This document shows, piece by piece, positions 45,301 through 58,926 of a DNA stretch of 64,000 nucleotides. Source of the DNA: Trichaptum fuscoviolaceum (lineage: Eukaryota > Basidiomycota > Agaricomycetes > Hymenochaetales > Trichaptaceae). The stretch covers positions 3,162,001 through 3,226,000 of the forward strand of contig CAJSYZ010000005.1 of the NCBI GenBank assembly GCA_910574455.1, read 5' to 3'. The position numbers were made by a program, and so were the translations under genes. Every line of letters starts with the position of its first letter. The first letter of the stretch is position 1. The notes beneath the pieces were generated by a model, which did not search any database, was not told where the DNA came from, and saw only the letters and a list, made by a program, of their open reading frames with translations.

Positions 45301-48300
45301 TATTTCCACTTCCAATACGCCCATCACTCTACTATTGTCTTTAGCGTCACCTGTACCGGGAAACCTCGATGATACCTCAGACATCTCATCGACTGGTAAC
45401 AAATCTTGAACGAGGCGGACAGCAAGTCTACGCACTTCCAGATCAAGGATAGAGTACGAATCCGTAGAGGGGGCAGGAAAAGAATCAAGCATGAACGCAT
45501 CCAGCTTCAGTTCTGGGCTCCAAGACTGAATCAAGGAAAATGTTAGCATCTAATTTGTACACTTGCACACAACATGGACGTTAATTACCTCATTGCGTAA
45601 AACATCCAATAAGTCCAGAGCAGCAGGGCAAATCAGCGCAGTGAGGAATAGTTCTGCCTCGTCCACCTTCACGCGAAGATTAGTTCTACTTCTTCTATCG
45701 TCTGGATCTTGAGCAGCTGGGGAAGCATTTAGATCGACACTTGCTTCTTTGCGGATTGATGCACTGTATTCAACATAATCGGTCCCCAAACGCGGAGAAA
45801 TCGCTTCCTAATTTGCCGTGAGCTAGGTTGTTTGAAATTTTACACTACACTGATCACCTTGTAGACTGTGAATCCATTGTCCCAGGATGGATTCGACGCG
45901 ACCTGTAGCACTTGAAACCGCCTACAAAAGCTCAGATAGCCTTCAAATGAGCTACTTCGACCTGGAGATCCGGGAATGAGTTTACAGGAGAGGATACCAT
46001 ACGAACAAGAGGACCTTCACCCGATTCAAGATAATCACTCCAAAAGCTATCGGCGTCTGTCTCATTTGTCTCATCAGATTCGTGTAGGCTTGAGATACTT
46101 TGATCACTAGAAGCCTCATTGTATATCGCAAAGCTGTTTGGCCTCGAATCACTAGAAACCATGTCAGTTATTCGAATGAAAAAGAAGATACGGTGTCTTA
46201 CGCCAGCCTCCTATCCCGATCCATCTCTGAAATAAGCTCTTGCTCTGAATCTGAAAACTCGGAATGCTCTCTGTTCGAGTGCTGATAACGCCTGTTTTGC
46301 TTGAGGGATTTGTGTGATGCAGACGCCTCAACAAAATGACGACCTTTTCTCAGGCTCGGCGCCATAACTTCCTGCAGATACAGGGAGTCGCGCCAGTTAA
46401 TGAAATCTAATTTTTCTAGTTAAAACAAGAAAGAAGAGGATCAACGAAGGAAATTACCTGATGATTGGTCCTTTCTAAACACATTCGCGAAACGTTTCGT
46501 CGCCATATCTTGGGCCTCTAGGAACAGCTTCTGCAATTTAGCATCTTGGTGCCAACCTGAAGGTGATTTATACATGTCCAGTCCAATGCTGGCCTGAAAC
46601 CTTCCCACTTCAAGCCACTGTCGATTAGAGCGTAGAGAATATAGTAACTGAAACTCTGCTAATGGTACGCTAATACTTGTCATTTTGCGATAGCTTGTCC
46701 CCGAAATGTTGTTGAAGAACATTTCGATACCCTGAGGGAGAGTTGCACGTGTGGTAACAGTGCCCATAGAAACCGATCCTTCAAGTAAGCCCGTGCTAAC
46801 TTTCAAGAATGTCGCTATAGAATAGTTAGAATGCATTCTTTCAATGTTTCAGTAGGACAGTAAGTAAGGCATTACCGTCTCGATCGTCCAGCGTAGTGTA
46901 TTCCGCGGCTGGGGCATTGAAAGGATCGGAATATCCAATCATGAACGTCCGTCCTGAATGAAGAATTATTCTGGCTTGTTTGATCGTAAAGAGACCCTTC
47001 ACTTCGCCAACGTGGATGTTCCAGATGCAAACATAAGCAGTATTTCTAGGAGGTGGTCCGAAAAGTCTGTTTGCGGTGATGTCAATTCCTGTTATATGCC
47101 GTTAGATCTACTTCTTAATGCATCAAACTGAAGCTATACCTGAGACTGATATCTGCCTTTGTGAAGGAATAAAGCTGTGCGAAAGTAATTGGGAGTCACT
47201 ATACGACATTTCCACTGAAGCAAACACAGGGTCAACATTAATGGATAAATCTGCAGAGCCAGTCAGATCCGTTACACAATATAGGGTCCTAGTGTTTACC
47301 CATGAAGTATTCGTGCATCCGCATCTGTACTTGGAGAAGGGGTACTGTTAGGACAAGACAGGCGCCGATGTCAGAATCTGAATCTGGAGGGCTAAGGTCA
47401 TCCGTAGCCGGCCCTTTCTCATATCCAGGTGCGCCAGCAGGCAAAGCTACTAAGGCGGATTCCACGACGATAGACAGATCAAGATGAAACATATTGCTCT
47501 ACATCGACGTCAGCATAGATATGCGCATGCAATCTGTCGAGGCACTAACTTTCCCAGGACGATACTTTAGCTCAAGTGGATCTCCAACTACCACACCTCT
47601 ATCTCGTTTGTCCAAGTATTCGCGAGTGGTGGAGTACTGAGTGAAGGAACCGAAGTAGTTCTCCCGCCAAGCCATGAAATGTCGAACAACCCAGCCGAAT
47701 AGTTTGAGTGCAGGAGATTGTCCCTTTTCATAAAATTAGTATCGACTTATTTCCACACAGTATGAAGTGAGTTATACCCGAATATTCAATTTGAGTTGAT
47801 CAGCGCAATCCTCTCGTACTTCGGCGTGGTACATGTATGACCCATCAATGCAGAAACTCGGAAAGTGAGCAATGTGCCTCAATTTATCATCAGCGGAACG
47901 CGATGAGAGGGCGTGTGTATTCCATCGAGGGAGAGAGAGAAGGAGGGTCATGTTTGGCACGTTTACAGCGAAGGTGACCACTGTTGAAAAGGGCCGGAAC
48001 TTGTTCGAAGGTATAGTAACGTTGCTCTCCAGAACGTTCGCCTTGTATGTAAAGAGAACTGCACGAGCAAGTTAAACGGTAACAAACGTAAAAATGGCAC
48101 GTAGCTCACCGTTTTCCTTCCTGTCAAGTGGACGATCAATAATGTTGTGATCGTTTGCATAGAAATTGAGTTCAAAATCATTAAAGGTAAGATTGACACC
48201 GTATAACATAGGAATGAATGTGTTGTAGTCACTTGGAGGACCAGAAGCCCAATCTTTGCCAAGGTCAGTGAACATGTTGATGTGATCACGGATTAAAAAG

Positions 48301-50458
48301 AAGACGGGTCGATTTAACACTAAGTCGAAAGTCCATAAACGCTCGCTGTCCCAGTCCAACGGCGAAGGCATAAGAGTCGATAACTGTAACGAATGTAAGC
48401 TGAAGCAAACGAGGTTTTAACGTGTTTTTTTTACCGAGCATGATGTGGCCTCTAGTAAACAGATATCGTTCAAACTGGATAAAAGTGTCACAGTATCCAT
48501 GAAGACGTCGAGTTCTGCGAGGTACCCTTCCTCAGTGGCAATCATTGGTACGAGATACTTCAAAGTCGTGGCATCGTTGAAGCGGAACTGGAGGGAGGCA
48601 GCTTCCCGCTGATTACTATCCCGTGGCACAGTAGATTGACCATCCCACTGCCAATTCTACGGACAGTACGTCAGCAAAAAAGACAAAGGGGATCATTAAA
48701 TCGACTGCTGCACCTTCGACGCTTCCCGGAAAGGCAAATGCACTGTTGTAGTGCCTCTGAACTCAAAAAACAACTTCAAGCAAGTACACATGCGGCGGTC
48801 TCCGGTCTCCAGGAACTCAGTAGGCCTTGCATGCTGGAATGTAGAAGGGAAGAAGACACGTTGCAGCTGTGCTCTTTGCCTATCAGCCCAAGGGCCATAG
48901 TGCACTACTGCATTGTGGGTCACTAGATCTATGCCCCACTCGGGCGGGATGTCACCATTCCCTATGTCGAAGAACTCGAGATCAGTCCTACCGGTCTTCT
49001 GGGGATCTTCCGGAACTTCTCCTGCAACGTCTGCGTAATAAGTCAGTTCCAGAAGGGGAGCTTCCAGTAACTTCCGGTCAATGGCGTATTCTAGTTTTGA
49101 AAAGTCCGCGCCGATATGGGACTCTACCTCCTCCGCCTTTCGCGCCTTCTTTCTCCCCTCCTTCTCTGGATTGCCATACCTTCCTTGGCGCGGCTTGAAG
49201 TACGGAAAATGATACCTAGCACGGAACCATAACTTGTCAAAGTCGCGGAACGAAAGAGAGAATTTCTGGCTACTGCAGATTATGTTACATCTACAGCTTA
49301 CAACTAGAGATGTCACTTACCCAACTGTTGACAGACTGTCGTGTACTTCTTTCCCAAGCTTCTGCACTGGAGCCCAATAATCGGGATTTTCAACACAGCT
49401 CAAGGCTGCATTTGTGAAGTTTATACGAAGTAGTTGTTTGTGGAGGTCGAACTTCGAACGAGACTATAGATACTGTTAGTACTTCGGTTCACCGAGATGC
49501 CCGTAAGCTAACCTGCACAATCCCATACGTCCCCGACGCAAAAGTGAACTGAGCCAATAGAAGACTCTCTGTCGTATGGTTTCCCATCGTGATAGCGCCC
49601 TTGGACGCTTCTAAGCTGATCGGAAGTAAGCTCTTCGGGTTCAAATCTGGGAGTTGGCGTCGTGACCATGCGTAGAATCTGTCGAGAAAGGAAGGAAAAC
49701 GAAGCGCCGAGAGCGCGCGACGGCTGAGTGTATAGGTTGAAGCTGCGAAAACCGTGAGCAAATGCCATTATTAACGAAGAGCACCACTATGTACCTTGAG
49801 GATAGTAAGCTCGATCCCGATCATTAACAATCGTGTTCAGTGAATGAACATGGGATTCGCGGCTTTTCGTCCTCGCTCCAGCCACAGCCGGGTCTGTAAC
49901 CCCGAGTTGCGCAAGCACATTCTCGAATGCTGCCGTTCTGTTATACATGAACCATTCAAGGCCTTCAAACGAGATTTTGATTCGACAGCCAGGTGTATGT
50001 TTGTGGGACCTCCCTATTGCGAATCTTCAGATTGTCGTAATATGCTCGAAATATCTGAATACTCACTAGACTCATCCTCTCCCCTGTCTACTTCGTCCGC
50101 TAAGTCTTCCTCTTCCGCCGCATGACGGATCCAATATCTCCAGCTTATCTGGCATTTCACAATGCGAAGAGTCTGGTTGCTTGAGTGATAACGGACATCC
50201 TTGAGTAATACCCTGCCGGCTATAAGTGACAGATGAGCAGAACCTTAGGAGAAAGTTAGTACTACGTGTGGAAATATTGTTTTCAGATCATTCCTCACCG
50301 ACATCAGCCCAGACAGCTGAGCTTGACTGATTCCAAAGTGTCAGACGTAGCGAAAAGCTAAGAACATAACCGAGAAAGCGATTCCAGTAGAATATATAAA
50401 GAATAGACACCAGAACTATCAGGATGCAAGCCACAAGCAGATTGACATTCAGCAACAT
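39314..50458 (-). CDS. CSF1: CSF1 (BLTP1/Tweek family), giant bridge-like lipid transfer protein
   Basis: Twenty-two exons join in phase to 3339 aa: 50458-50299, 50243-50067, 50013-49795, 49742-49513, 49463-49321, 49269-48714, 48656-48435, 48383-48110, 48058-47778, 47723-47550, 47498-47300, 47250-47140, 47088-46876, 46814-46458, 46406-46202, 46151-46003, 45940-45858, 45807-45589, 45525-42847, 42787-42444, 42391-40781, 40727-39314. One N-terminal membrane helix (LLVACILIVLVSILYIFYWN) is followed by GRVLLKDVRYHSSNQTLRIV and QISWRYWIR. Also seen are RPVFFLIRDHINMFTDLGKD with FELNFYANDHNIID, and the C-terminal LPQYVHEYATLPIEEIMKAL. These are Csf1 hallmarks. The family forms long hydrophobic channels at ER contact sites that supply lipid for GPI-anchor synthesis and membrane adaptation. 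The exon 16/17 boundary is the least certain. Confidence 0.92.
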
Positions 50459-50762
50459 AGCGAGTCTTCAAGTGCACTGGAATTCTGAGCTGTACGGTGA
50501 TTTTAATCCATATTCAAGGTCGACTGATACGACCTCCAGGCATGTCGTGTTGTGAGTGAAGATCAAGGAAGGTTACTTACTCGTACACAAGTACTGTGCT
50601 GATTTAGGTAACTTGAATGTTCGGCAAGTTTCGCCTTTCGCGTTGGCTTCAAGTTTCCTGGCCAACTTCGTCAAGGCACAATATTTGCTCCTGCCAGTGA
50701 TTGGGGCCTTTTCTTTAAGGAATACTTGCTGTCTTTGAAGTGCTCAAGTACGATTCCTACTT
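50459..50762. other. Bidirectional promoter of CSF1 and APC8
   Basis: A 304-bp stretch between two start codons that face away from each other. No gene fits; both promoters must be here. No clear motif was recognised. Confidence 0.5.
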
Positions 50763-53069
50763 ATGGATGAAAATTCAGTTGGATCGCTTCGAAGGGCCGT
50801 AAGGGAATGTTCAGAGAGAGGCCTTCATTACGCTTCCAAGTGGTGTGTATATGTTCATTATACTAGAATAAGATGTGATTTAACATTTCACGTTCCAGGG
50901 CTTCCGAACTTCTTCTAGCTATCCCAGAAGACAAGCGTAGAGCTTCGAAGTCCCGAGATCATCCAAGTTCTGTGTCTATACACACGACCACACAAGAGAG
51001 CCTTACGGAGGCTGAGCTTGAGGAAGACGAAGAAGACTTGCTGGCTGCCGGACGCGCCTACGCAGACGCGAAGGAATACATGCGAGCATCTAACCTTCTT
51101 CAAAACAGCAGAAGCGCCAAAGGAAGGTTCATGTACCGTTACTTCGATTTCATTGTGCGTGAAGCTTGTTGTCTTTGATATTCATGCAGTGACGGAAAAT
51201 CCTGAAAGGCAGAAGAGAAGAAAGCATTGAGAGATTGGCACAATCTTGACTGTAAGTAGACCCGCTGTCCCTAAGCCGGATTGCTAAGTAGTTATAGATT
51301 CCTTGCAGCGTGAGTAGATCGAAGGGTTTTTCAGAATCATGTCTCTCACCATGCGTAGAGAAAACTACTCGACAGCCCCCAGTCCCTGTGAACAAGTCTT
51401 TGCAAGAACTGCTGGAAGTTGTTAATGATGAAACAGATCCTTGGCTGCTCTTTCTGTGAGTGTTCTATCCCTTTCTTTGAGCGTTTCTGATGCAGAATAG
51501 TAAAGCACTGTTTTTGAAACGTCTGTCTCGAAAAGAAGAGGCAGTAGAGGCAGCAATTATATCAATCCGGGGCTACTGTTGGAACTGGTCTGCGTGGTTG
51601 TTATTGGCAAGCTGTCTGGGTGACCGTGATGAGGTATGCAAGTCCTCTAGTTCAGCATATCGACTTATTGAAATTGGCACATAGCTGAGTGCCATTCTCC
51701 CGCACATCCACCTTCCTACGACGCATCCACTAGTTGAGCTCTTCAAGCTCAAGGTACTTATCGATCTACACGCTCCAGTAGAAGATGAACTTGCTACCTG
51801 TAATCGCCTCCTTCGGCCTGAATTCTTCCCTAATAGTACATGGATAATGAGTATGCGAGCTGCAACACTGTACCATATTCATGGTATGTGAATCTTTTCT
51901 ACTCGGGGCACCCAGCTTACCCTATACTAGAGTTCCAGAAAGCAGAAGCCCAGTTCGACGCGATCATCAAGCTTGACCCCATGCGCGTCGACGACATCGA
52001 TATTCTGTCGAACATCCTGTATGTAGCTGACAACAGAAACAAACTCTCGAAACTTGCACACCATTTCCTTGACGTCGATAAAGATCGACCTGAAGTATGC
52101 TGTATGGTCGGGAACTACTACTCTCTACGCCAAGAGCCAGAGCGGGCCATCCAATACTTCCGTAGAGCAACGGAACTGGATCAGTCATATCTTCCTGCGT
52201 GGACTTTGATGGGCCATGAGTTTGTCGAAATTAAGAACTCACACGCGGCAATAGAGTCCTACCGAAGAGCAATTGGTAAGTGATATGTATGTTTTTCAGA
52301 AAGAAAGTTTGTAGAAAAATATTCTACCAGACGTAAACAGGAAAGACTATAGAGCTTGGTATGGATTGGGACAGGCATATGAGCTACTTAATATGCATCA
52401 ATACTCCCTACACTACTATCAACGTGCTACATCCTTGCGGCAAGTGACTTGCTTGTATAGCAGTGTTTCATTGCTCATTTCATGCGCAGTCCATACGATG
52501 TTCGCATATGGCAAGCTCAGGGTATGTGCTATGAAGAAATGGGACGGTACGCCAATTTTTTTTCAAAACATACGCAAGCTGAATGAATGCATAAGACCGC
52601 GTGAAGCCATTGAGTGCCTGAGACGAGCTTTACTGGGTGCGGATCCGGCCGACACTCAAATAACATTCAGGCTAGCGAAACTGCATGATGAAGTGCAGGA
52701 CTATGCGCCTGCAGTCGCGTATCATCAACGAATCATTGATATCTCAACAAGTGAGCGGAACTGATCCGTTTGCATCCTCTTAACTCAACCCATTGATTCA
52801 TAGGTGAAGCTCAGCCCACATTCATGTTTGCGAAAAGCTTGGTGTATGTTGCACGCTATCACATTGAGAGAGGGGGTGGTAACTATGCGCTCGCAAGACA
52901 GTATGCTGAGCAAGTGGCGGTCAGCAATGCAGAAGAGGTTGCAGTGGCATCTGATTTACTTCGAAAGCTTCAAGCTATAGGCCAGGTCAATGAATCTGCG
53001 AGGGATGCTATTGCCGGACAATCTTCATCCTCAACGTTCCCGCCAACAACTACGCAACCACCCCAATGA
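50763..53069 (+). CDS. APC8: Anaphase-promoting complex subunit APC8/CDC23
   Basis: Twelve exons give 583 aa: 50763-50842, 50899-51154, 51209-51251, 51298-51309, 51359-51455, 51501-51633, 51685-51883, 51931-52275, 52331-52439, 52490-52546, 52596-52750, 52804-53069. The N-terminal RGLHYASKWASELLLAI and then TPR repeats match Cdc23: LDPMRVDDIDILSNILYV, LAHHFLDVDKDRPEVCCMVG, GNYYSLRQEPERAIQYFRRA, PAWTLMGHEFVEIKN, and KDYRAWYGLGQAYELL. It is a scaffold TPR subunit of the cyclosome, the ubiquitin ligase that destroys securin and B-type cyclins. Exon 4 is only 12 nt. Intron 9 starts with GCAAGT (GC-AG class), and only that donor keeps the phase. Exons 3-5 are the least certain part of the model. 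Confidence 0.9.
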
Positions 53070-53361
53070 CTCACGATCTCAAGTGCCCTTTGTTTTACTT
53101 GCTGTAATATCAGAAGCCATTCTGTGTATAGTGTATTGACATTGCGTTTTATGTACTCCCGTCAAATAATTACATAGATGATTTTACTTTCCACGTGAAA
53201 AGAAATTCGTGATCTCACAATTACTACAAATTGAAGTACTATATTTGGCAAATATGTTTGTCACACCTATACGGGGCAGTGAGCACGTCCTTCGAAGACG
53301 AAGACGACGACGACGACAGCAAGAGGAGCTGCAAAACTGTACGAATGTTGATCGTTCAACG

Positions 53362-56300
53362 ATGTCGACAAAGATCTCGCTAGATGCCGCTAATGAGGCC
53401 TGGAATTACCTGTCTCCTGTCCCACCGAATGTCCCGACTACGGGCGAAGACAGTGCCGTGATTGCTCCCTGGCTTGATGAAACTGCTGTAAGTTTCACTA
53501 TACGATGAAAAGAAGGAACCTCTGTATTCATATCTTATAGCCTTCACCACCGCCGAAGCAGAAGTCGTTCAGCTTGAACAACAAGCGTTCCGTTCTGAAT
53601 CTCGTAACCGCCCGACATGGCAGCACATCGACTATTAGCTCACGAGCTCTCGGAAGCGAAAGTGTTGGATATGCGGAGAGCTTCACCTCCGTGCAGACGG
53701 AAAGGTCTCAACAAGAACTTCGAAAGCCCAAGAGCATGAATTTCTTCAATGTCATTCGCAAGAAAGCGAGCAAGATAGGCAAGGATGACCTGCAAATTCA
53801 CTCTACCGCTATGCTCGCACCTCCCCCTCCAGTGCCTGTCATTCCCCAGTCGATGTTTCCATTGCCCATGGCTCCCTTGACTCCTCCTCCTCCTCAAAGA
53901 AGAAAGCAGAAAAAGAGTAGACCAAAGTCGCCTGAACCGCCTCCCGTTCCTTCGAAGGAAGACAACATTACGCTGGACACAAACTTAGACGAGATGGATG
54001 GAATTGTTAATCTCACGATTAGAAATGACTATCGAGGCCTTATGAACGGTGATGCTAGCTCTCCAGGGAGCGGCTTTGAAAGCAGCTACCAATCCAGCAG
54101 CTTTAGCGCCTCCGAAGGCAGCTTTCACCCTCTTGCTTCCTCCCCTCCGTACTTGCATCACCTCCCTACTCAGCATAGTATGTTCAGCAACCCTTTCCTC
54201 CCAAGTGCTGCAGCACCTCCAGGCCGTCGGAAAGGTGGACCGCCCCACCTTGATCTGCGCAAGGTATCTCCGAAAACGATTTTACAAGAAAAGCAGCCAG
54301 GCGAGGAACGCGAGCAACATAGCCGAGATTGGGTTGCACCGGAGAGCTGGGTAGTGGAAAAGGAAGGTGAACTTGATGATGTACAAGGTTATGCGACCTC
54401 CGACGACGACGACGACCCCGCTCGTCTTTTCAAATTTCGCAAGCGGAAGGCGGCGCGACGCGCTGAAGTCCATCCATTACCGAATTACAATATACGAATA
54501 CATCGCAGTGACGGCTCTTTCCATAGCGTCAGGTGTTTCCTCACCACCACTGTCGCAGAGCTAATCCCTAAGATGAATCAGAGGCTGGTACTCAAGGAGA
54601 CTAGGGAATCACACAGTCTGTACGTGAAGGAACGGGAACGAGGTATGCTCTGAATATGTTCGCGTAAGATATGACCACCAACATACAACATTTCAGAGCG
54701 TATTCTTGCTCCTACAGAACGGCCAGCCGACCTTGTCAGACGCCGCCTTGAGCAAGCTGGCTATGATGTAGCCGACGGCCTACAAGCGCTTGGAGGGGAG
54801 GAGATTGAATTCTTAATTCAATTCATCTACAAGAGCAATCTATTGGGCGGTGCGGAAGTGAGTCAGCTCTCCCTTGTCCTAAGCCTTCACTGACAGCTAT
54901 CCCAGCAAGAAGAAGTTATCGTTGACAACTTCGAATATATCGACCTCACTGGACGAAGCCTCAAGACGATTCCGATTGTATTGCACACCCACGCGCAAAC
55001 AATTATATCCTTGAATTTGTCAAGAAATCCAATGCTGGAAATCCCTCTTGATTTTGTTCAGTCCTGCGTAACCCTTCGTGAACTGCGACTTTCGAACATG
55101 GCAATGAAAAGAGTTCCTCAGAGCGTACGGCATAGCGAGTCCCTACATCGCTTGGACATTTCCAGCAATCGCGTTGCTGACCTCGATGATTCTGGGTTGG
55201 ATCGTATTCCGGGTCTCAATAATTTGAAAGCGCAGAATAATCGAATGGATAAACTTCCAGCTTTCTTCTCGAAGATGCAAGCATTGAAGTTTCTGAATAT
55301 CTCGAACAATAAATTTCAGATCTTGCCTGAAGTTGTACCAAAAATGACTGGCTTGGTCGATTTGGATATCTCCTTCAATAACATCTCCTCGCTACCCCCG
55401 GCGATCGGCCAACTACGATTGCTACAGCGCCTGGTTATCGTCGGTAACCAGATTTCCCGCTTTCCCGATGAAAGTGTTGGTTTGGAGAGCCTGGTTAGCT
55501 TGGATTGTCGAAGGAACAACATCAGTGACTTGTCTCTGGTGTCGAGGCTTCCGAATTTGCAGCAATTACTTGCAGATCATAATGCTATCCACGCACTGGA
55601 CCTCTCCGTAGGTCCCAGTTTGCAAGCACTTGATTCTTCGTACAACGATATCACCCAGCTCATTGCCCCTGTCGAGTCTAACCTGCTCATACATTCAAAA
55701 CTAACTCATCTCAACATCTCTCATGCTAAACTAAGTAGTTTGGATGAACTCGCTCTATCCCACCTCTCTTCCCTCGTCACTTTACGACTGGATCACAATG
55801 CTTTTAGAGTCATTCCCGAGACTCTAGGACGACTGACCAAATTGAAGACTCTCTCTTGCTCGGACAATCAATTAGATGCTTTGCCGGATAGCATTGGAAA
55901 TTTACAATGCCTGGTTACATTGGATGCGCACAATAATAGTCTGACGGAACTCCCTGCCAGTATGTGGCAGTGCGGCTCGCTGGAAACAATTAATGTGACG
56001 TCCAACCTACTAATCAACTGGCACGACCCACCGAGTCCTGTTGCAAGTGTTGACAACATAGGTGGGATCGATAATATTGCGGCGCAAGTAGACGCTCAAA
56101 GGAAGCCCTCGGTTGCTGGATCATTCATCAGTCATGTAGGACGTTCACTTCCTCCACTCGCCCTATCTTTGAAGAGGCTGTACCTCGGAGAAAACCGTCT
56201 TACCGACGATGTCTTACATCCGCTTACAGTTTTGCGAGAGTTGCGTGTGCTCAATCTCTCCTTTAACAACATCCAGGAACTCCCTTCATCCTTTTTCCGT

Positions 56301-58926
56301 AACTTTTTGAATCTGGAAGAGGTATATCTGAGCGGCAACAAGCTCTCGGCCATCCCCACTGAGGATTTACCTCGACTAACGAGTCTTTCAGTTATGTTTC
56401 TGAACGGAAACAAGCTTCAGGTCCTCCCATCGGAGCTTGGGAAGCTGACTAGTTTGACCGTCCTTGATGTAGGGAGCAATGTCCTCAAATATAACATCAA
56501 CAATTGGGAATTTGATTGGAATTGGTACGTAATTGTTGGCTTCACTCTGTTGTTAAACTAATGCGCAGCTCATCAGGAATTTCAATAAGAATCTCAAATA
56601 CCTGAATCTTTCGGGAAACAAGCGTCTGCAAATTCAACCCGACCATAGTCGGATGTCGATGGGTCATCAACAAGCTCAACAGCGCCAGGTTCTATCGGAC
56701 TTTTCTGGTTTACCTCATCTTCGTGTTTTGGGTCTAATCGATGTGACTGTAACGACGTCGGTCCCGGATGATGACGAAAATCACCGAATACGAACCTCGC
56801 TTTCCGAAGTCAATCAAATGGCATATGGTATCGCCGATACACTGGGCAAGAAGGATTGCCTGGGTATGCTTGACGTAGTTGTCCCCGAGTTCCGTGGAAG
56901 GAAAGACGAATGCATTTTCGCTATGTTCGGACGCTTCGATGCCTCTCCGATAAACAATCGCGTCTCGAAGTATCTCTGCGAAAACCTCGTCAAGGTTTTC
57001 GCGCAACACCTTGAAAGGCTGGATAGAAATGCTGGCGAGAATGTCGAGGATGCGCTCCGGCGGACGTTTCTGACACTAAACAAGAACATGCATGCATTTC
57101 TGAAAACGAGTACAAATCTCAGTCGAAAGATGTCTGCTGCTAGCACGTCGACAACGATAGCAGCATTGCCCACTGATACGGCTGTTCTTCGGAATGGTGC
57201 ATCAGGCATTGTTGTGTATTTCGTGGGCAAGACAATTTATGTTGCCAACGCGGGAGACGCCCTCGCGGTTGTTTCACGGCAGGGCACCGCCTACCCTGTG
57301 TCGAAAAAGCATGAACCCTTCGATCGTGAGGAAACGCAACGTATCCGTGCTGCAGAAGGTTGGGTGTCTCCGAAAGGCCTAGTCAACGAAGAAATCGAGG
57401 TTTCACGTTCCTTTGGCTTCTACCACCTACTGCCTGCTGTTAACCCGAGACCGAATGTCATGGTTTGGGAACTCTCTGAGCTGGACGAATTCATCATCAT
57501 CGCGAACCGTGGTCTGTGGGATTATGTCTCATACCGTACGGCCGTAGATATTGCTCGCTCAGAAAAAGACGACCCGATGATCGCAGCCCAGAAGCTTCGG
57601 GACTTCGCTATTAGCTATGGTGCAGATGGGAGTACAATGATTATGGTCATCCGCGTTTCAGGTCTCTTTGAAGAGAAACTCAGCCGATCACGACAAGCTA
57701 CCGTAGGATCATTACCTGACACTGAAACATTCTTTACGCGTAGACCGAAGCCGAAGACGCAAGACATCGGCGACGTCCAGCTCTCCAGGCTTCCGCAGGA
57801 GGTGCTTGCACCGACAGGACAGGTTACACTTGTATTCACGGACATTCGAAATTCGACTCACTTGTGGGATGCCAACCCGGGAATGCCTACGGCTATGCGA
57901 CTCCACAATAATTTACTCCGTCGGCAACTTCGTTTATGTGGAGGCTACGAAGTCAAGACCGAAGGCGATGCTTTTATGTGCTCTTTCCAAAGCGTGCTTG
58001 CTGCATTGCAGTGGTGTCTGACGGTGCAACAGGAACTCTTGCACGAATCATGGCCTTTAGAAATCCTTGAATGTGAGGATGGGAAGGAGATCCTAGATTC
58101 TGCAGGAAAGCTTGTTGAGCGCGGTCTTTCCGTAAGAATGGGTATTCACATCGGAAATCCAGTTTGTGAACCGGATCCAATCACGCATCGTATGGACTAT
58201 TTCGGTCCGATGGTCAATCGAACAGCGCGCATCGTCGGAAGCGCTTTAGGAGGTCAAATTATGTGTAGCTCGGACGTGATGCGTGAGATCAAGGCCAGAG
58301 TGCTCAATCCTGACCAGGAAGAGAACGAACCAATACATAGAGCCATCATCGACACCATCCGTCGCATCGGCATAAAGACAATACATGTTGGCGAGAGGCG
58401 CATGAAGGGTTTGGAAATACCGGAAGACTTATGGCTTTTATACGCGAGCGAGCTCATTGGCCGCCGCGAGCTGCATGAATCCGCAGGTGAGCGGGACCCG
58501 TCTAGCTCCAAGGTACACTTTAGCGTTACCCAGATGCGACAACTCGCGATGCTTTGCGCGCGCTTGGAAGTCCTTGCGTCATCACGTGTACTACGGCCGC
58601 CTCCAGTTCGTAAGGGTAGTGCCCAGACCGCGAAGGAGGAGCCCCTGACCTTGCAACAGGAAGACGTTGTCCTGTACGCTGACCCGGATACACTGATTCC
58701 GACGATAAACGAGAAGGCGACCGACCGCCAGCTCATGGCGCTACTCGATTCATTGTCTTTACGTATCGAAAATGCTTTGATAACTTTGCATTTACGCTGC
58801 ATGGCTCAATCCCCACATGCGCTACTCGACAACCTTCGACAGAACGGCGAGCAGATTGATGTACGGACGTTGAAACAGATTTTGACGTTGTTACTGCCTT
58901 CGACACCCCAGATGGACGTTTCTTGA
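53362..58926 (+). CDS. CYR1: Fungal adenylate cyclase (RA, LRR, PP2C-like and catalytic domains)
   Basis: Five exons, 53362-53487, 53541-54642, 54697-54857, 54906-56524 and 56577-58926, give 1785 aa. After a Pro-rich N terminus, a Ras-associating region lies near residues 360-430 (YNIRIHRSDGSFHSVRCFL). Some twenty leucine-rich repeats follow at about 470-1000. A PP2C-like domain spans about 1084-1330, and the class III cyclase core starts near 1416 with GQVTLVFTDIRNSTHLWD, then EVKTEGDAFMC and NRTARIVGSALGGQ, which supply the metal-binding Asp residues and the Asn/Arg pair. The enzyme makes cAMP for nutrient and mating signalling. The start at 53362 (MSTKISLD) is preferred; an in-frame ATG at 53254 would add an Arg-rich leader. 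The N terminus is shorter than in yeast Cyr1. Confidence 0.94.
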
